Shown: positions 25,999-35,132, numbered from the stretch's first letter. The stretch: 64,000 bases of DNA from Rhodobacteraceae bacterium UBA6213 (GCA_002421605.1 DISJ01000003.1:124001-188000), one strand, 5' to 3'. Notes: generated by a model from the letters alone, not told the origin. A program made the numbers and translations.

Positions 25999-26155
25999 AC
26001 GCAATTGCACAAACTCAACTAAAAACGCCTCGCAAGATGTTGATTCTTGCAAATTATTGGCGTTTCGCGCATTCTGCATATCAATTCGGGCGATCGAGAC
26101 CCGGGAAACGGGCACTAGACCCGTCGTGCAGCGTGATCGGAGAGGCAGGATCACA

Positions 26156-27562
26156 ATGAAATTGCGTGTTCTTTTCAGGGTGTTAGCCCTAGGCATGGCG
26201 CTTGGCGCCGGAGTGACTGCGCCAGCTCATGCGCAGGCGCTGCGAGTGCTTTCAAGTGGCGTGGCCGAAACGCTTGCGGTGCCAATGAACCGCGCGGTCG
26301 TGGTGGAAAGCGATGTTCCCTTTGCGGAATTGTCGATTGCCAACCCCGGTATCGCCGATATCACCACGCTATCAGATCGCACCATCTATGTGCTTGGCAA
26401 GACGCCAGGTCGCACCACGATGACGATCCTCGGTGCTGACGGCAGCCTGATCTCGAACGTCGAGGTGCAGGTCACGCCTGACATCGCAGAGTTCAAAGAA
26501 CGCCTGCAGCAAATCCTGCCGGGCGAGCCGATTGAAGTGCGCACAGCCAATGACGGCATCGTGCTTTCGGGCACAGTCTCATCGATCGCCAAGCTCGACC
26601 GCGCGCTGGAACTGGCGCAGCGTTACGCCCCCGACCGGGTTTCCAACCTAATGAGCGTCGGCGGTACACAGCAAGTCATGCTCAAGGTCCGCTTTGCCGA
26701 AATGCAGCGGTCGGTTTCAAAAAGTCTAGGTGCCTCGTTTGGCCTTTCGGGCCCTGGCAACCAAGCCTCACTGGTCGCGGGCACAGGCAACACCAGCGCG
26801 CTAAACTCACTTTTGGCGGGCGAAACAGCAACGCTTGCTGCCGACAGTTTTGGTGGCATCGGCGCCACCATAACTATGGGCGACATCACGCTTGCCGCCA
26901 TGCTTGAGGCGCTGGAAGCCAAGGGTATGGTGCGCACGCTGGCAGAACCGAACTTGACCGCCCTTTCGGGGCAGGAAGCACGGTTCCTCGCCGGTGGGGA
27001 ATACCCGATCCCGGTTTCGTCTTCTGACGGGATTTCCATTGAGTACAAACCCTTCGGGGTCGAATTGTCGTTCGTGCCGCGGGTCGTCGATGGCGACATC
27101 ATCAACCTTGAAATCAAGGCGGCGGTGTCGGCAATCGACACCACGCAGACCGTGACCAACGGCAGCGGTTTTTCGATCAACGCCTTCAAGCGGCGCGATG
27201 CACAGACCACAGTGGAAATGCGAGACGGTGAAAGTTTTGCCATCGCCGGGCTGCTGCAAGATGATTTCAACGATCTGAACACGCAGATTCCGTGGCTGGG
27301 CGATGTGCCGGTGCTGGGGCTGCTGTTCCGCTCTGCTTCGTTCGAGCGCAACCAGTCAGAGCTGGTAATCATCGTAACGCCGCATCTGGTTACGCCGACA
27401 CGCGGCGAAGCCCTAGCGCTTCCTACCGACCGGGTGCATCCGCCGACCGAGAACCAATTGTTCCTGTTTGGCAAAACGTCGACGCAGACCCCGAACACCG
27501 GTGCCGCCGCAGAAGTTGCGCGACAGGACTTTTCGGGTTCTTACGGCTATGTGATGGAGTAG
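26156..27562 (+). CDS. cpaC: Tad pilus outer-membrane secretin CpaC/RcpA
   Basis: A 468-residue secretin. A signal peptide ends at APAHAQ (near residue 24). The N-terminal half has the BON-like and pilus secretin N-domains (VTPDIAEFKERLQQILPGEP). The C-terminal secretin domain shows TLAEPNLTALSGQEARFLAGGEYPIP-type sequence (parts LAEPNLTALSG and FLAGGEYPIP) and PWLGDVPVLGLLFRS. It forms the outer-membrane channel through which the Flp pilus leaves the cell. The ATG at 26156 follows GGAGAGGCAGGA; in-frame sequence upstream has no signal peptide and is rejected. Confidence 0.94.
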   Translation: MKLRVLFRVLALGMALGAGVTAPAHAQALRVLSSGVAETLAVPMNRAVVVESDVPFAELSIANPGIADITTLSDRTIYVLGKTPGRTTMTILGADGSLISNVEVQVTPDIAEFKERLQQILPGEPIEVRTANDGIVLSGTVSSIAKLDRALELAQRYAPDRVSNLMSVGGTQQVMLKVRFAEMQRSVSKSLGASFGLSGPGNQASLVAGTGNTSALNSLLAGETATLAADSFGGIGATITMGDITLAAMLEALEAKGMVRTLAEPNLTALSGQEARFLAGGEYPIPVSSSDGISIEYKPFGVELSFVPRVVDGDIINLEIKAAVSAIDTTQTVTNGSGFSINAFKRRDAQTTVEMRDGESFAIAGLLQDDFNDLNTQIPWLGDVPVLGLLFRSASFERNQSELVIIVTPHLVTPTRGEALALPTDRVHPPTENQLFLFGKTSTQTPNTGAAAEVARQDFSGSYGYVME

Positions 27563-27565
27563 GCG

Positions 27566-28216
27566 ATGCAGGCGAAGCTGAAACTTGCCGTCATGCTTTT
27601 GTGCGCAGTCGGCCTTGGTGCCTGCGAGCGCAACGGAACCTTTTTCGGCGAAGCAGGATCGGAACTTGATACCGCCGATTTCGGCAACTCGACGATGAAC
27701 AACACTTTGATACAGTCGGGCGATCGCGACTATACGGTTAACCTCAACCAGAGGTTCACGGCGCAGGTACCAACCACGGTGAACTTTGCGTTCAACTCGT
27801 CGGTGCTTGACGGTGCGGCGCAACGCACGCTTGCTCAGCAAGCCGACTGGATCCGGCAGTTCCCTGAAGTGCGCTTTCGCGTCTATGGCCATACTGACCT
27901 TGTGGGCAGCAACGCCTACAACCAGTCACTGGGGCTAAGGCGCGCGCAGTCTGTGGTCAGCTTCCTTGTTTCGCAGGGTATTTCGCGCTCGCGCCTTGAG
28001 GCTATGGTCAGCTACGGCGAAACGCGCCCGCTGATCTATACCGAACAGGAAGACGTGCGGAACCGGCGCACGGTCACCGAGGTATCGGGTTTCGTACGCA
28101 ACCACCCAACCATCATGAATGGCAAATACGCCGAGGTTGTGTTCCGAGACTATGTGGCCTCGGCGCAGTGGGCGCACCAAAGCGGCGAAGGCAACACCAT
28201 CGACGCCAGCAACTGA
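27566..28216 (+). CDS. OmpA-domain lipoprotein of the Tad locus
   Basis: A 216-residue lipoprotein (lipobox GLGAC near residue 20) with a C-terminal OmpA-like peptidoglycan-binding domain (VNFAFNSSVLDGAA, YGHTDLVGSNAYNQSLGLRRAQSV, read in parts; NRRT near residue 170). It takes the place where other Tad loci carry cpaD, between the secretin and cpaE. It may anchor or stabilise the secretin at the cell wall, as pilotin-like or OmpA-like partners do. Its ribosome site overlaps the end of cpaC, so the two are coupled. Confidence 0.85.
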   Translation: MQAKLKLAVMLLCAVGLGACERNGTFFGEAGSELDTADFGNSTMNNTLIQSGDRDYTVNLNQRFTAQVPTTVNFAFNSSVLDGAAQRTLAQQADWIRQFPEVRFRVYGHTDLVGSNAYNQSLGLRRAQSVVSFLVSQGISRSRLEAMVSYGETRPLIYTEQEDVRNRRTVTEVSGFVRNHPTIMNGKYAEVVFRDYVASAQWAHQSGEGNTIDASN

Positions 28217-28244
28217 CGCCAACGTGCCTTGATTGCGACTTATA

Positions 28245-28274
28245 GGGGCGGCCTTTGCAAACAAAGGCCGCCCC
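28245..28274 (+). terminator. Strong hairpin after the OmpA lipoprotein gene
   Basis: GGGGCGGCCTTTG (28245-28257) pairs perfectly with CAAAGGCCGCCCC (28262-28274) around a CAAA loop. There is no T-run. It marks a boundary between the cpaBC-ompA part and the cpaE-F-tadBC part; a new AT-rich promoter-like region follows (28300-28440). Confidence 0.65.
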
Positions 28275-28405
28275 ATCGTTTCGATAATCGCTCAAAACCG
28301 CACAATTACGCTTCTTTAGCCCCATTGTGGCCAAGATTGGAGGCGAGTTTAGCCTTCTAGAGAAGCAGTTGCACGACGCATGAGTCGTGTTGGGGTATAT
28401 GTGCG

Positions 28406-28483
28406 ATGAAAAATATAAAGCAACAAAACCAATGTGCTAACATCGCCTTCTTGCCCCGCGGACAAGAGGATGACAGGCAATGA
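28406..28483 (+). CDS. Possible 25-codon leader peptide coupled to cpaE
   Basis: An ATG at 28406 opens 25 codons (starts MKNIKQQNQCANIAFL) and stops with TGA overlapping the cpaE ATG as ATGA (28480-28483), the same overlap used by real coupled genes in this window. No good ribosome site is seen upstream, and composition is AT-richer than the neighbours. It may be chance; if translated, it would be a leader that sets cpaE translation. Confidence 0.22.
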   Translation: MKNIKQQNQCANIAFLPRGQEDDRQ

Positions 28484-29741
28484 GCAGCACAGCGACAGTC
28501 TTGAAGCCCGAGGCCGCACCGATTCTGGCCTGCACGGTTTCACGCGATGTAGCAAACTTCGACCTTCTGATCGAAGACATGGAAGCCGAAATGGGCGAAA
28601 GCTGGGGTGACCTCAGCTTTGAGGACGCCGTCCTGTTTCTCAACCAGCCCGAAGCGACGCAGTTGCGTTTTATCGCGATTGCAGTCGACGGCGAGGACGA
28701 AGACGACCTGACACGCATCTCGGGCATCATCACCACGGCGCGCGAACGTGGCGTGCATGTAATCTTGATTGCGGAAGAAATTAGCCCGATCGCGCTGCAC
28801 CAGTTGCTGCGCCTTGGGGCCGATGATTTCGTGCCCTACCCGTTGCCTGAACATGCGCTGCACGAGGCCGTCGAACGGCTGGGCAAGACCCCACCGCCGC
28901 AGTCGGCATCGCCGAACCCGCGTCAGATGCTCCACCCTCGACCTTCAAGGCGACCGGCGGTAAGGATGGCGTTATCCTGCCGGTGCACGGGTTGGCAGGT
29001 GGCACCGGTGCCACCACCTTTGCGGTCAATCTGGCGTGGGAGCTCGCGACGATTTCCAAAAAATTACCGCCGCGTGTTTGCCTGCTCGATTTCGACTTTC
29101 AGTTTGGCTCGGCCTCGACCTATCTTGACCTGCCGCGCCGCGAGGCGGTTTTCGAGCTGCTGTCGGACACTTCGCATATGGATGGTGATAGCTTCAGCCA
29201 GGCGCTGAGCACCTTCAACGAGCGCCTGCATGTATTGACCGCGCCTGCCGATATGCTGCCGCTCGACATCGTGAGCAGCGAAGATGTGCTTCGTCTGATT
29301 GAAATGGCGCGAGCGAATTTCGACTTTGTGGTGATCGACATGCCAAGCACGGTGGTCAGTTGGACCGAAACCGTGCTGACACATTCACATGTCTATTTCG
29401 CGCTGCTCGAACTCGACATGCGCTCGGCACAAAACGCGCTGCGGATGATCCGGGCACTGAAGTCAGAAGGATTGCCCGCTGAAAAGCTGCGTTTCGTGCT
29501 TAACCGCGCGCCGCGCTTTACCGACCTTACCGGCAAAAGCCGGGTCCGGCGGCTGGCCGAAAGCCTCGATATCTCGATCGAAGTGCAGCTTCCCGATGGC
29601 GGCAAACAGGTGACACAGGCCAACGACCACGGCCTGCCACTTGCTGAAACCGCGGCAAAGGCACCGCTGCGCAAGGAAATCCAAAAGCTTGCGAAATCGC
29701 TGTTTGATCTGAACCTCGCAGCCGAGACTGGCCGCAAATAA
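28480..29741 (+). pseudogene. cpaE: cpaE/tadZ pilus-localisation ATPase, interrupted by a one-base frameshift
   Basis: The first 137 codons from ATG 28480 encode the receiver-like N-terminal domain of CpaE/TadZ. The rest of the protein is in another frame: readable from about 28890 and clearly from 28965 (GVILPVHGLAGGTGATTFAV) to 29741. This second part is a MinD/ParA-type ATPase with a deviant Walker A (GLAGGTGATT), LLDFDFQFG and VVIDMPS. The shift corresponds to one missing base, most simply in the C run at 28889-28892; adding one C would restore a protein of about 420 residues. CpaE positions the Tad machine at the pole. Flanking genes are intact, so a sequencing error, a recent mutation or a frameshift-decoded gene are all possible. 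Confidence 0.85.
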
Positions 29742-29752
29742 GGACGGACCCT

Positions 29753-31186
29753 ATGTTTTCGCGCTATAAAAAACCAGCAGCACCGACGGCACCAGCGGCA
29801 CCGGTCAGCACCCTGAAAATGGGCACGGTCGCCCCGGCGGTCAGCGCTTCGCATCGCCGCGCCCTGCCCGTGCAAGATGCCGCGACCGCGGCAGTGCAAG
29901 ACAAGGAACGCAAGCGCAAAGAGCGTATGGGCGAATTGAAGGTAGAGCTGCACAAGCGGCTGCTGGATAACCTCAACCTCGCTGCGCTTGAAACCGCGCC
30001 CGAGGCCGATTTGCGCGCAGAGATTTCCGCGATTGTCGCGGAAGCCTTGGGTGAAATGTCTGTTGTTCTGAACGGCAGCGAACGCTCGACCTTGAATCAG
30101 GAACTTTACGACGAGGTCATGGGCCTTGGCCCGCTGGAACCTTTGCTGAAAGACGACACCGTCAACGATATTCTCGTCAACGGGCCGCATCAGATCTTTA
30201 TTGAACGTAGTGGCAAGCTGACGCTGACCGACACCACTTTCAAGGACGAAAAGCACCTGCTGCGGATCATCGACAAGATCGTTTCTGCGGTGGGACGGCG
30301 GGTCGATGAATCGAACCCTTATGTTGACGCGCGCCTTGCAGACGGTTCGCGTTTCAACGCTATGGTGCCGCCGGTGGCGGTTGATGGCAGCCTGGTCTCG
30401 ATCCGGAAATTCAAAAAAGACAAACTGGCGATTGATGATCTGGTCCGCTTTGGTGCCTTTACCGAAGAGATGGCCGCCTATTTGCAAGCTGCGGTGTCAA
30501 CCCGGCTGAACATCATCGTTTCAGGCGGCACCGGCTCGGGTAAAACCACTACGTTGAATGCGCTTTCCTCGTTCATCGACAACACCGAGCGGATTCTGAC
30601 GATCGAAGACACCGCCGAACTGCAGCTGCAACAGGTGCACGTTGGACGAATGGAAAGCCGCCCGCCAAACGTTGAAGGCCGCGGCGCCGTGACCCAGCGC
30701 GACTGCTTGCGCAACGCCCTGCGGATGCGGCCCGACCGCATCATCGTTGGCGAAACCCGCGGCGAGGAAGTAATCGACATGTTGCAGGCCATGAACACTG
30801 GCCACGACGGCTCGATGACCACGATCCACGCCAACTCGGCGCGCGACGCAGTCAGCCGACTGGAAAACATGATCGCCATGTCGGGCATCGAAATGCCGAT
30901 CAAGGCAACGCGCAGCCAGATCGCCAGCGCGGTAAACTTGATCGTGCAGGCCAGCCGCCTGCAAGATGGTTCGCGCCGCATGACCTCGATCACTGAAGTG
31001 ACGGGCATGGAAGGCGAAGTGATTTCGATGCAGGAAATCTTTCGCTACGAGCGGCTTGGACTTGCGCCTGACGGCACGATCATCGGGCGCTTTACCGCCA
31101 CCGGCGTGCGCTCGCACTTTTCTGACCGCTTCAAGCAATGGGGCTATGATCTGCCGGCCTCGATCTACGAACCCGTGGGGAACTGA
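29753..31186 (+). CDS. cpaF: Tad pilus assembly/secretion ATPase CpaF/TadA
   Basis: A 477-residue cytoplasmic secretion ATPase of the VirB11/GspE type. After a low-complexity Pro/Ala N-terminus come the N-terminal domain (DEVMGLGPLEPLLKD), Walker A SGGTGSGKTTTLN (around residues 257-270), Asp box, Walker B RIIVGETRGEE (around 327) and the His box TGHDGSMTTIHANS. It powers pilin polymerisation and, in some systems, retraction. AAGGACGG lies before the ATG. Standard length and all motifs are present, so this motor should be active. Confidence 0.95.
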   Translation: MFSRYKKPAAPTAPAAPVSTLKMGTVAPAVSASHRRALPVQDAATAAVQDKERKRKERMGELKVELHKRLLDNLNLAALETAPEADLRAEISAIVAEALGEMSVVLNGSERSTLNQELYDEVMGLGPLEPLLKDDTVNDILVNGPHQIFIERSGKLTLTDTTFKDEKHLLRIIDKIVSAVGRRVDESNPYVDARLADGSRFNAMVPPVAVDGSLVSIRKFKKDKLAIDDLVRFGAFTEEMAAYLQAAVSTRLNIIVSGGTGSGKTTTLNALSSFIDNTERILTIEDTAELQLQQVHVGRMESRPPNVEGRGAVTQRDCLRNALRMRPDRIIVGETRGEEVIDMLQAMNTGHDGSMTTIHANSARDAVSRLENMIAMSGIEMPIKATRSQIASAVNLIVQASRLQDGSRRMTSITEVTGMEGEVISMQEIFRYERLGLAPDGTIIGRFTATGVRSHFSDRFKQWGYDLPASIYEPVGN

Positions 31187-31188
31187 CC

Positions 31189-32157
31189 ATGATCATCAGC
31201 CCGACTCCGATCATCTATGGCGTCATCTTTGTGGCGGTTCTGCTTTTGGTCGAAGGCATTTACCTGCTGGTATTTGGCAAGTCGATCTCGCTCAACAGCC
31301 GCGTCAACCGCCGGTTGGAACTGCTGGAAAAAGGCGGGCGGCGCGAAGCCGTGTTGGAGCAGTTGCGCCGCGAGATTTCGCAGCACCGCAATTCCAAGGG
31401 CATTCCGCTATACTCTCTGCTGGCTGAAAAGGCGCAAAAGGCGAACATCGCCTTTTCGCCCAAGGCACTGATTGGGGTAATGGGTTTGCTGGTTGTCGTG
31501 GCCTACCTTGGCCTGACGATTGGCACCGACGCTGCGGCGCCCGTGCGCATCGCGCTGGCCGTGGCAATGGGGGTGGGTGCTGTATACCTTTGGGTTTCGG
31601 GCAAGGCCAACAAGCGGCTTTCGATGATCGAAGAGCAATTGCCTGACGCAATCGAGCTGATGGTGCGCTCACTACGCGTTGGGCATCCGTTTACCTCGGC
31701 TATCCAGATTGTCGCCAAAGAAGTTGCAGACCCGCTTGGCTCGGAATTCGGGATGATCGCGGACGAGGCGGCATATGGCCGTAACATCGCGGAATCGCTT
31801 ACTGATCTGGCTGAGCGTGTGGATATGCAAGACCTTCGCTTTCTGGCGGTGGCCGTATCCATCCAGCAAAGCTCGGGCGGCAACCTTGCGGAAATCCTCG
31901 AAGGGCTTTCCAAGGTCATCCGGGCGCGGTTCCGGCTGTTCCGCCGCGTCAAGGCGATCACCGCCGAGGCGAAATGGTCGGGTAAGTTTCTGTCGGGCTT
32001 TCCGCTGGGCGTGTTGCTGGTCATTCAGGTGAGCTCGCCGCACTATTACGACGCCGTGAAGGAAACCCCGGCTTTCGTGCCTGCCGCAATCATCGTCTTC
32101 GTGCTTTTGGGCATCAACATGCTCTTCATGAAGGTGATGACGAACATCAAGGTTTGA
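31189..32157 (+). CDS. tadB: Tad inner-membrane platform protein TadB
   Basis: A 322-residue GspF-family membrane protein: one N-terminal helix, a pair of helices near residues 85-130 and a C-terminal helix pair. The conserved cytoplasmic stretch LPDAIELMVRSLRVGHPFTSA (parts LPDAIELMVR and LRVGHPFTSA) is typical of TadB. TadB and TadC form the inner-membrane platform that works with CpaF to assemble the pilus. It begins two bases after cpaF and is followed by tadC after ten bases. Confidence 0.93.
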   Translation: MIISPTPIIYGVIFVAVLLLVEGIYLLVFGKSISLNSRVNRRLELLEKGGRREAVLEQLRREISQHRNSKGIPLYSLLAEKAQKANIAFSPKALIGVMGLLVVVAYLGLTIGTDAAAPVRIALAVAMGVGAVYLWVSGKANKRLSMIEEQLPDAIELMVRSLRVGHPFTSAIQIVAKEVADPLGSEFGMIADEAAYGRNIAESLTDLAERVDMQDLRFLAVAVSIQQSSGGNLAEILEGLSKVIRARFRLFRRVKAITAEAKWSGKFLSGFPLGVLLVIQVSSPHYYDAVKETPAFVPAAIIVFVLLGINMLFMKVMTNIKV

Positions 32158-32167
32158 GGGGGTCGCC

Positions 32168-33157
32168 ATGCAATTCTTCGCACCGTTCACGCAGATGCTG
32201 ACCGACACAATGGGCCCGCTGGGCCCGGTAATCGCGCTGGCCGCGCTGGGGCTTTTGCTGGTGCTATCGGTACTGCCCATGTTCCTGCGCAAAAACGTCG
32301 ATCCGCTCGACAAGCTGCGCGAGGTCGCACGCGGAAGCGCGGCGCGTTCGGGAAGCGAGCAGCAGCAGGCGTTGCGGCTTGGCAGCGGCAAGGACAAGCT
32401 GGAAAAATTCGCAGGCTTCCTTGAGCCGCAAAGCGAGGTCGAAATGACCGACGCGCGGCTCAAGATGACCCGCGCGGGTTATCGCAGCCCAAATGCCGTG
32501 CGCACTTTTCACGCCATCCAGTTCGGGCTGGGGCTGAGCATGCTGTTTCTGGGTGTCGTTTATGCGTTCTATTCGGCGCAGGGCGGTGAGGTTTCGACCA
32601 CAAAGATGATCGTGTCGGTACTTCTGCCAGGCGGCGCTGGCTATTACCTGCCGAAATACTGGGTTGAGCGGCGGGTGCAATCGCGCCAGCAGGAAATCCA
32701 GAATGGTTTTCCAGACGCGCTCGATCTGCTGTTGGTTTGCGTCGAGGCCGGGCAATCGCTTGACCAGGGCATCATCCGTGTTTCGAAAGAATTGCAGGCC
32801 GGTTATCCCGCACTGGCCGAAGAGTTCGGGCTGGTCGCCTATGAAATCAAGGCAGGCAAGGAAAAGACGCAGGTGCTGCGCGCGTTTGGCGAGCGCTCAG
32901 GCGTGCAGGACGTGAACTCGTTCGTGACCGTGATGATCCAATCACAGACCTTCGGCACCTCGATCGCCGAGGCGCTGCGGGTCTATGCGGGCGACATGCG
33001 CGACAAGCGTGTGATGCGCGCCGAGGAAGCCGCAAACAAGATTCCTACCAAAATGACGCTCGGCACCATGATGTTTACGGTGCCGCCGCTGCTCATCATC
33101 CTTGTCGGCCCGTCGGTAAACGATATGCTGACCACGTTCGCGACCCTGAACATGTAA
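32168..33157 (+). CDS. tadC: Tad inner-membrane platform protein TadC
   Basis: A 329-residue paralogue of TadB with the GspF-type domain (FPDALDLLLVCVEAGQSLDQG in two parts: FPDALDLLLV and VEAGQSLDQG) and four predicted membrane helices. GAGGGGG precedes the ATG. Together with TadB it forms the membrane platform of the pilus machine. The stop TAA at 33155-33157 lies four bases before the next start. Confidence 0.93.
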   Translation: MQFFAPFTQMLTDTMGPLGPVIALAALGLLLVLSVLPMFLRKNVDPLDKLREVARGSAARSGSEQQQALRLGSGKDKLEKFAGFLEPQSEVEMTDARLKMTRAGYRSPNAVRTFHAIQFGLGLSMLFLGVVYAFYSAQGGEVSTTKMIVSVLLPGGAGYYLPKYWVERRVQSRQQEIQNGFPDALDLLLVCVEAGQSLDQGIIRVSKELQAGYPALAEEFGLVAYEIKAGKEKTQVLRAFGERSGVQDVNSFVTVMIQSQTFGTSIAEALRVYAGDMRDKRVMRAEEAANKIPTKMTLGTMMFTVPPLLIILVGPSVNDMLTTFATLNM

Positions 33158-33161
33158 GGTG

Positions 33162-33737
33162 ATGTCAGACATTCTGCCCGCAGCCGCCCCTGCCACCGCG
33201 ATCCTTGCGCTTCTGGCGCTGACCGCCTGTCAACCGACAGGCGGTTTTGCGCACGACCCCTCGTCGCCCTATGCGCCCGGGCTTGTGCCCGGCGGCGTTG
33301 CAGTGGACGGGTTGACAGTGGGGCATCGTCTGATGGCCGCTGGCGAATACGAACTGGCGCTTGACGCCTATCTGCGCGCGGCATCTGAACAAGGTGCCAC
33401 GGTCGATGTGATTGCATCGCTCGGTTCCGCTAACCTGCAGCTTGGGCGGCTGGGACAAGCCGAACGACTGCTGCGGCAGGCGACAGCCATCGATGGCACG
33501 TTCGTGCCCGCTTGGAACAACCTCGGTGTCGTGTTGATGGAAACCGGGCGCTACCCCGAAGCCGCGCGCGTTTTTCAGACTGCCTATGCGCTCGATAGTG
33601 GCCAAACGGACTCGATCCGCGAAAATTTACGACATGCGCTCGCCAAGGTAGAAAACCCAACGTATGATCCACCCGGCGAGGCACTTTCGCTGGTCAGCAC
33701 TGGATATGGGCAATACCTTTTGCTGACCCGACCCTAA
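33162..33737 (+). CDS. TPR-repeat lipoprotein in the Tad locus
   Basis: A 191-residue protein with a lipoprotein signal (lipobox LTAC near residue 23) and two to three TPR-like helical repeats (AAGEYELALDAYLRAA, LGRLGQAERLLRQA, MEEGRY-like VLMETGRYPEAARVFQ). The ATG at 33162 is preferred to the GTG just before it. It is probably a periplasmic assembly factor related to TadD, which is required for pilus biogenesis in other species. It lies directly between tadC and a second TPR lipoprotein gene. Confidence 0.82.
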   Translation: MSDILPAAAPATAILALLALTACQPTGGFAHDPSSPYAPGLVPGGVAVDGLTVGHRLMAAGEYELALDAYLRAASEQGATVDVIASLGSANLQLGRLGQAERLLRQATAIDGTFVPAWNNLGVVLMETGRYPEAARVFQTAYALDSGQTDSIRENLRHALAKVENPTYDPPGEALSLVSTGYGQYLLLTRP

Positions 33738-33776
33738 GGCGAAGTTTCTGAGGCAACGAGCAAAGGACGCACAAAG

Positions 33777-34637
33777 ATGCGCCACCCGGTTCTGATGACG
33801 CTCTGCTTGGGCAGCGCGATTATGGTTTCTGCTTGCAATACGCAGTCTGACGCCGATGTTGCGCGGGCCTTGGCCAGCGTTAACGTGATCGACGAGTCCA
33901 ACCTTTCCGATTTGATGCTGACCGCGGCTGACCCGAACGAGGCGGTCGCCTATTTCCTGCGTGCCAGTATCGAAAAACCCGACCGGATCGACCTTAAGCG
34001 CGGCCTGGCAAAATCGCTGGTGCGGGCGCAAAAGCCTGACGACGCAGCCGAGGTCTGGAAGGCCGTGCTCGGGATGCCGGGCGCCACCGACGAGGACCGG
34101 GTAGATTACGCCGAAGCACTGATCCGCATGAACGAGTGGGAACGCGCCGAAGCCGCGCTGAACGCTGTACCACCAACCTACGAGACTTTTGATCGCTACC
34201 GGCTGGAAGCGATGGTTGCCGACTTTCGCAAAGATTGGAAAAAGGCCGACAGTTTCTACGAAATTGCCGCTGGCCTCACCACAACGCCCGCGTCAGTGCT
34301 CAATAATTGGGGCTTTTCCAAGCTGACGCGCGGCGATCAGGTCGGTGCCGAACGGCTGTTTGCCGAGGCGTTGACGCATGACTCCAAGCTTTTTACCGCC
34401 AAGAACAACCTAGTTCTGGCCCGCGCTGCGCAGGGTAAATACGATCTGCCGGTGATGCCCATGACGCAAGTGGAAAAGGCGCAGCTGCTGTACACCGCGG
34501 CGCTTTCAGCGATCAAGCGGGGTGATGTGAACATCGGGCGGACGCTGCTAAAGCAGGCAGTGGATACCCATCCGCAGCATTTCGAAGAAGCCGCGCGCGC
34601 ACTGGCCGCGCTTGATGCCAACGTCGGGCAGGGCTAA
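33777..34637 (+). CDS. tadD: TadD-like TPR lipoprotein
   Basis: A 286-residue predicted lipoprotein (lipobox MVSAC near residue 16) made largely of TPR-like helices (RADIEKP-type region ASIEKPDRIDLKRGLAKSL, NNWGFSKLTRGDQVGAERLF). TadD proteins are pilotin-like factors that help the outer-membrane secretin and the pilus assemble. AAAGGA precedes the ATG. It is followed after three bases by the prepilin peptidase gene. Which of the two neighbouring TPR genes is the functional TadD is uncertain. Confidence 0.82.
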   Translation: MRHPVLMTLCLGSAIMVSACNTQSDADVARALASVNVIDESNLSDLMLTAADPNEAVAYFLRASIEKPDRIDLKRGLAKSLVRAQKPDDAAEVWKAVLGMPGATDEDRVDYAEALIRMNEWERAEAALNAVPPTYETFDRYRLEAMVADFRKDWKKADSFYEIAAGLTTTPASVLNNWGFSKLTRGDQVGAERLFAEALTHDSKLFTAKNNLVLARAAQGKYDLPVMPMTQVEKAQLLYTAALSAIKRGDVNIGRTLLKQAVDTHPQHFEEAARALAALDANVGQG

Positions 34638-34640
34638 GCG

Positions 34641-35132
34641 GTGCTCGGGTTAAGCGTTCCAAACTCGGCACTGGTGTTTTTAGTGCTGGTCACGCCGATC
34701 TGCGCTTGGGTTGCGTGGTCTGACCTCAAAACCATGAAAATTCCTAATACGGCGGTGCTATCGTTGCTGGCGGTTTACATCGTCGCAGGGCCGTTTCTAC
34801 TGCCGCTTGATGTCTGGGCGTGGCGCTGGGTGAACTTTGGGGTGGTGCTGGTTGCCGGGGTGATCTTGAACGCGGTCGCGCATTTCGGCGCGGGCGATGC
34901 CAAGTTCGGCGCGGCAATGGCACCGTTTTTCGCACAGTCGCAAGCGAGCTTTGTGATCTTTCTGCTTACGGCTAGCCTGCTCAGCGCATTTGTGGCACAC
35001 CGGCTGATCCGCGCGGTGCCACAACTGCGCGCACTTGCACCCGATTGGGTTTCGTGGGGGCGCGCCGACTTTCCGCTTGGGCTAGCACTGGTGGCCACGC
35101 TCTGGGCCTATCTGGCCTATGTCGCCTTTTAG
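34641..35132 (+). CDS. cpaA: Prepilin peptidase CpaA/TadV
   Basis: A 163-residue type IV prepilin peptidase of the A24 family, short form without methyltransferase domain. Two aspartates of the catalytic pair are visible: D in AWSDLKTMKIPN (near residue 28) and D in HFGAGDAKFG (near residue 79). About five membrane helices are predicted. The start is GTG at 34641. It should cleave the three Flp leaders after Gly16. The TAG stop overlaps the stop of the convergent membrane glycosyltransferase gene by three bases, so there is no room for a terminator. Confidence 0.9.
   Translation: MLGLSVPNSALVFLVLVTPICAWVAWSDLKTMKIPNTAVLSLLAVYIVAGPFLLPLDVWAWRWVNFGVVLVAGVILNAVAHFGAGDAKFGAAMAPFFAQSQASFVIFLLTASLLSAFVAHRLIRAVPQLRALAPDWVSWGRADFPLGLALVATLWAYLAYVAF

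Noticed and set aside
28983..29741. Independent GTG-start ATPase gene instead of the cpaE second half
   Set aside because: The frame carries sensible cpaE-like sequence upstream of 28983 and the N-terminal half is in place just before it; a frameshifted cpaE is simpler.
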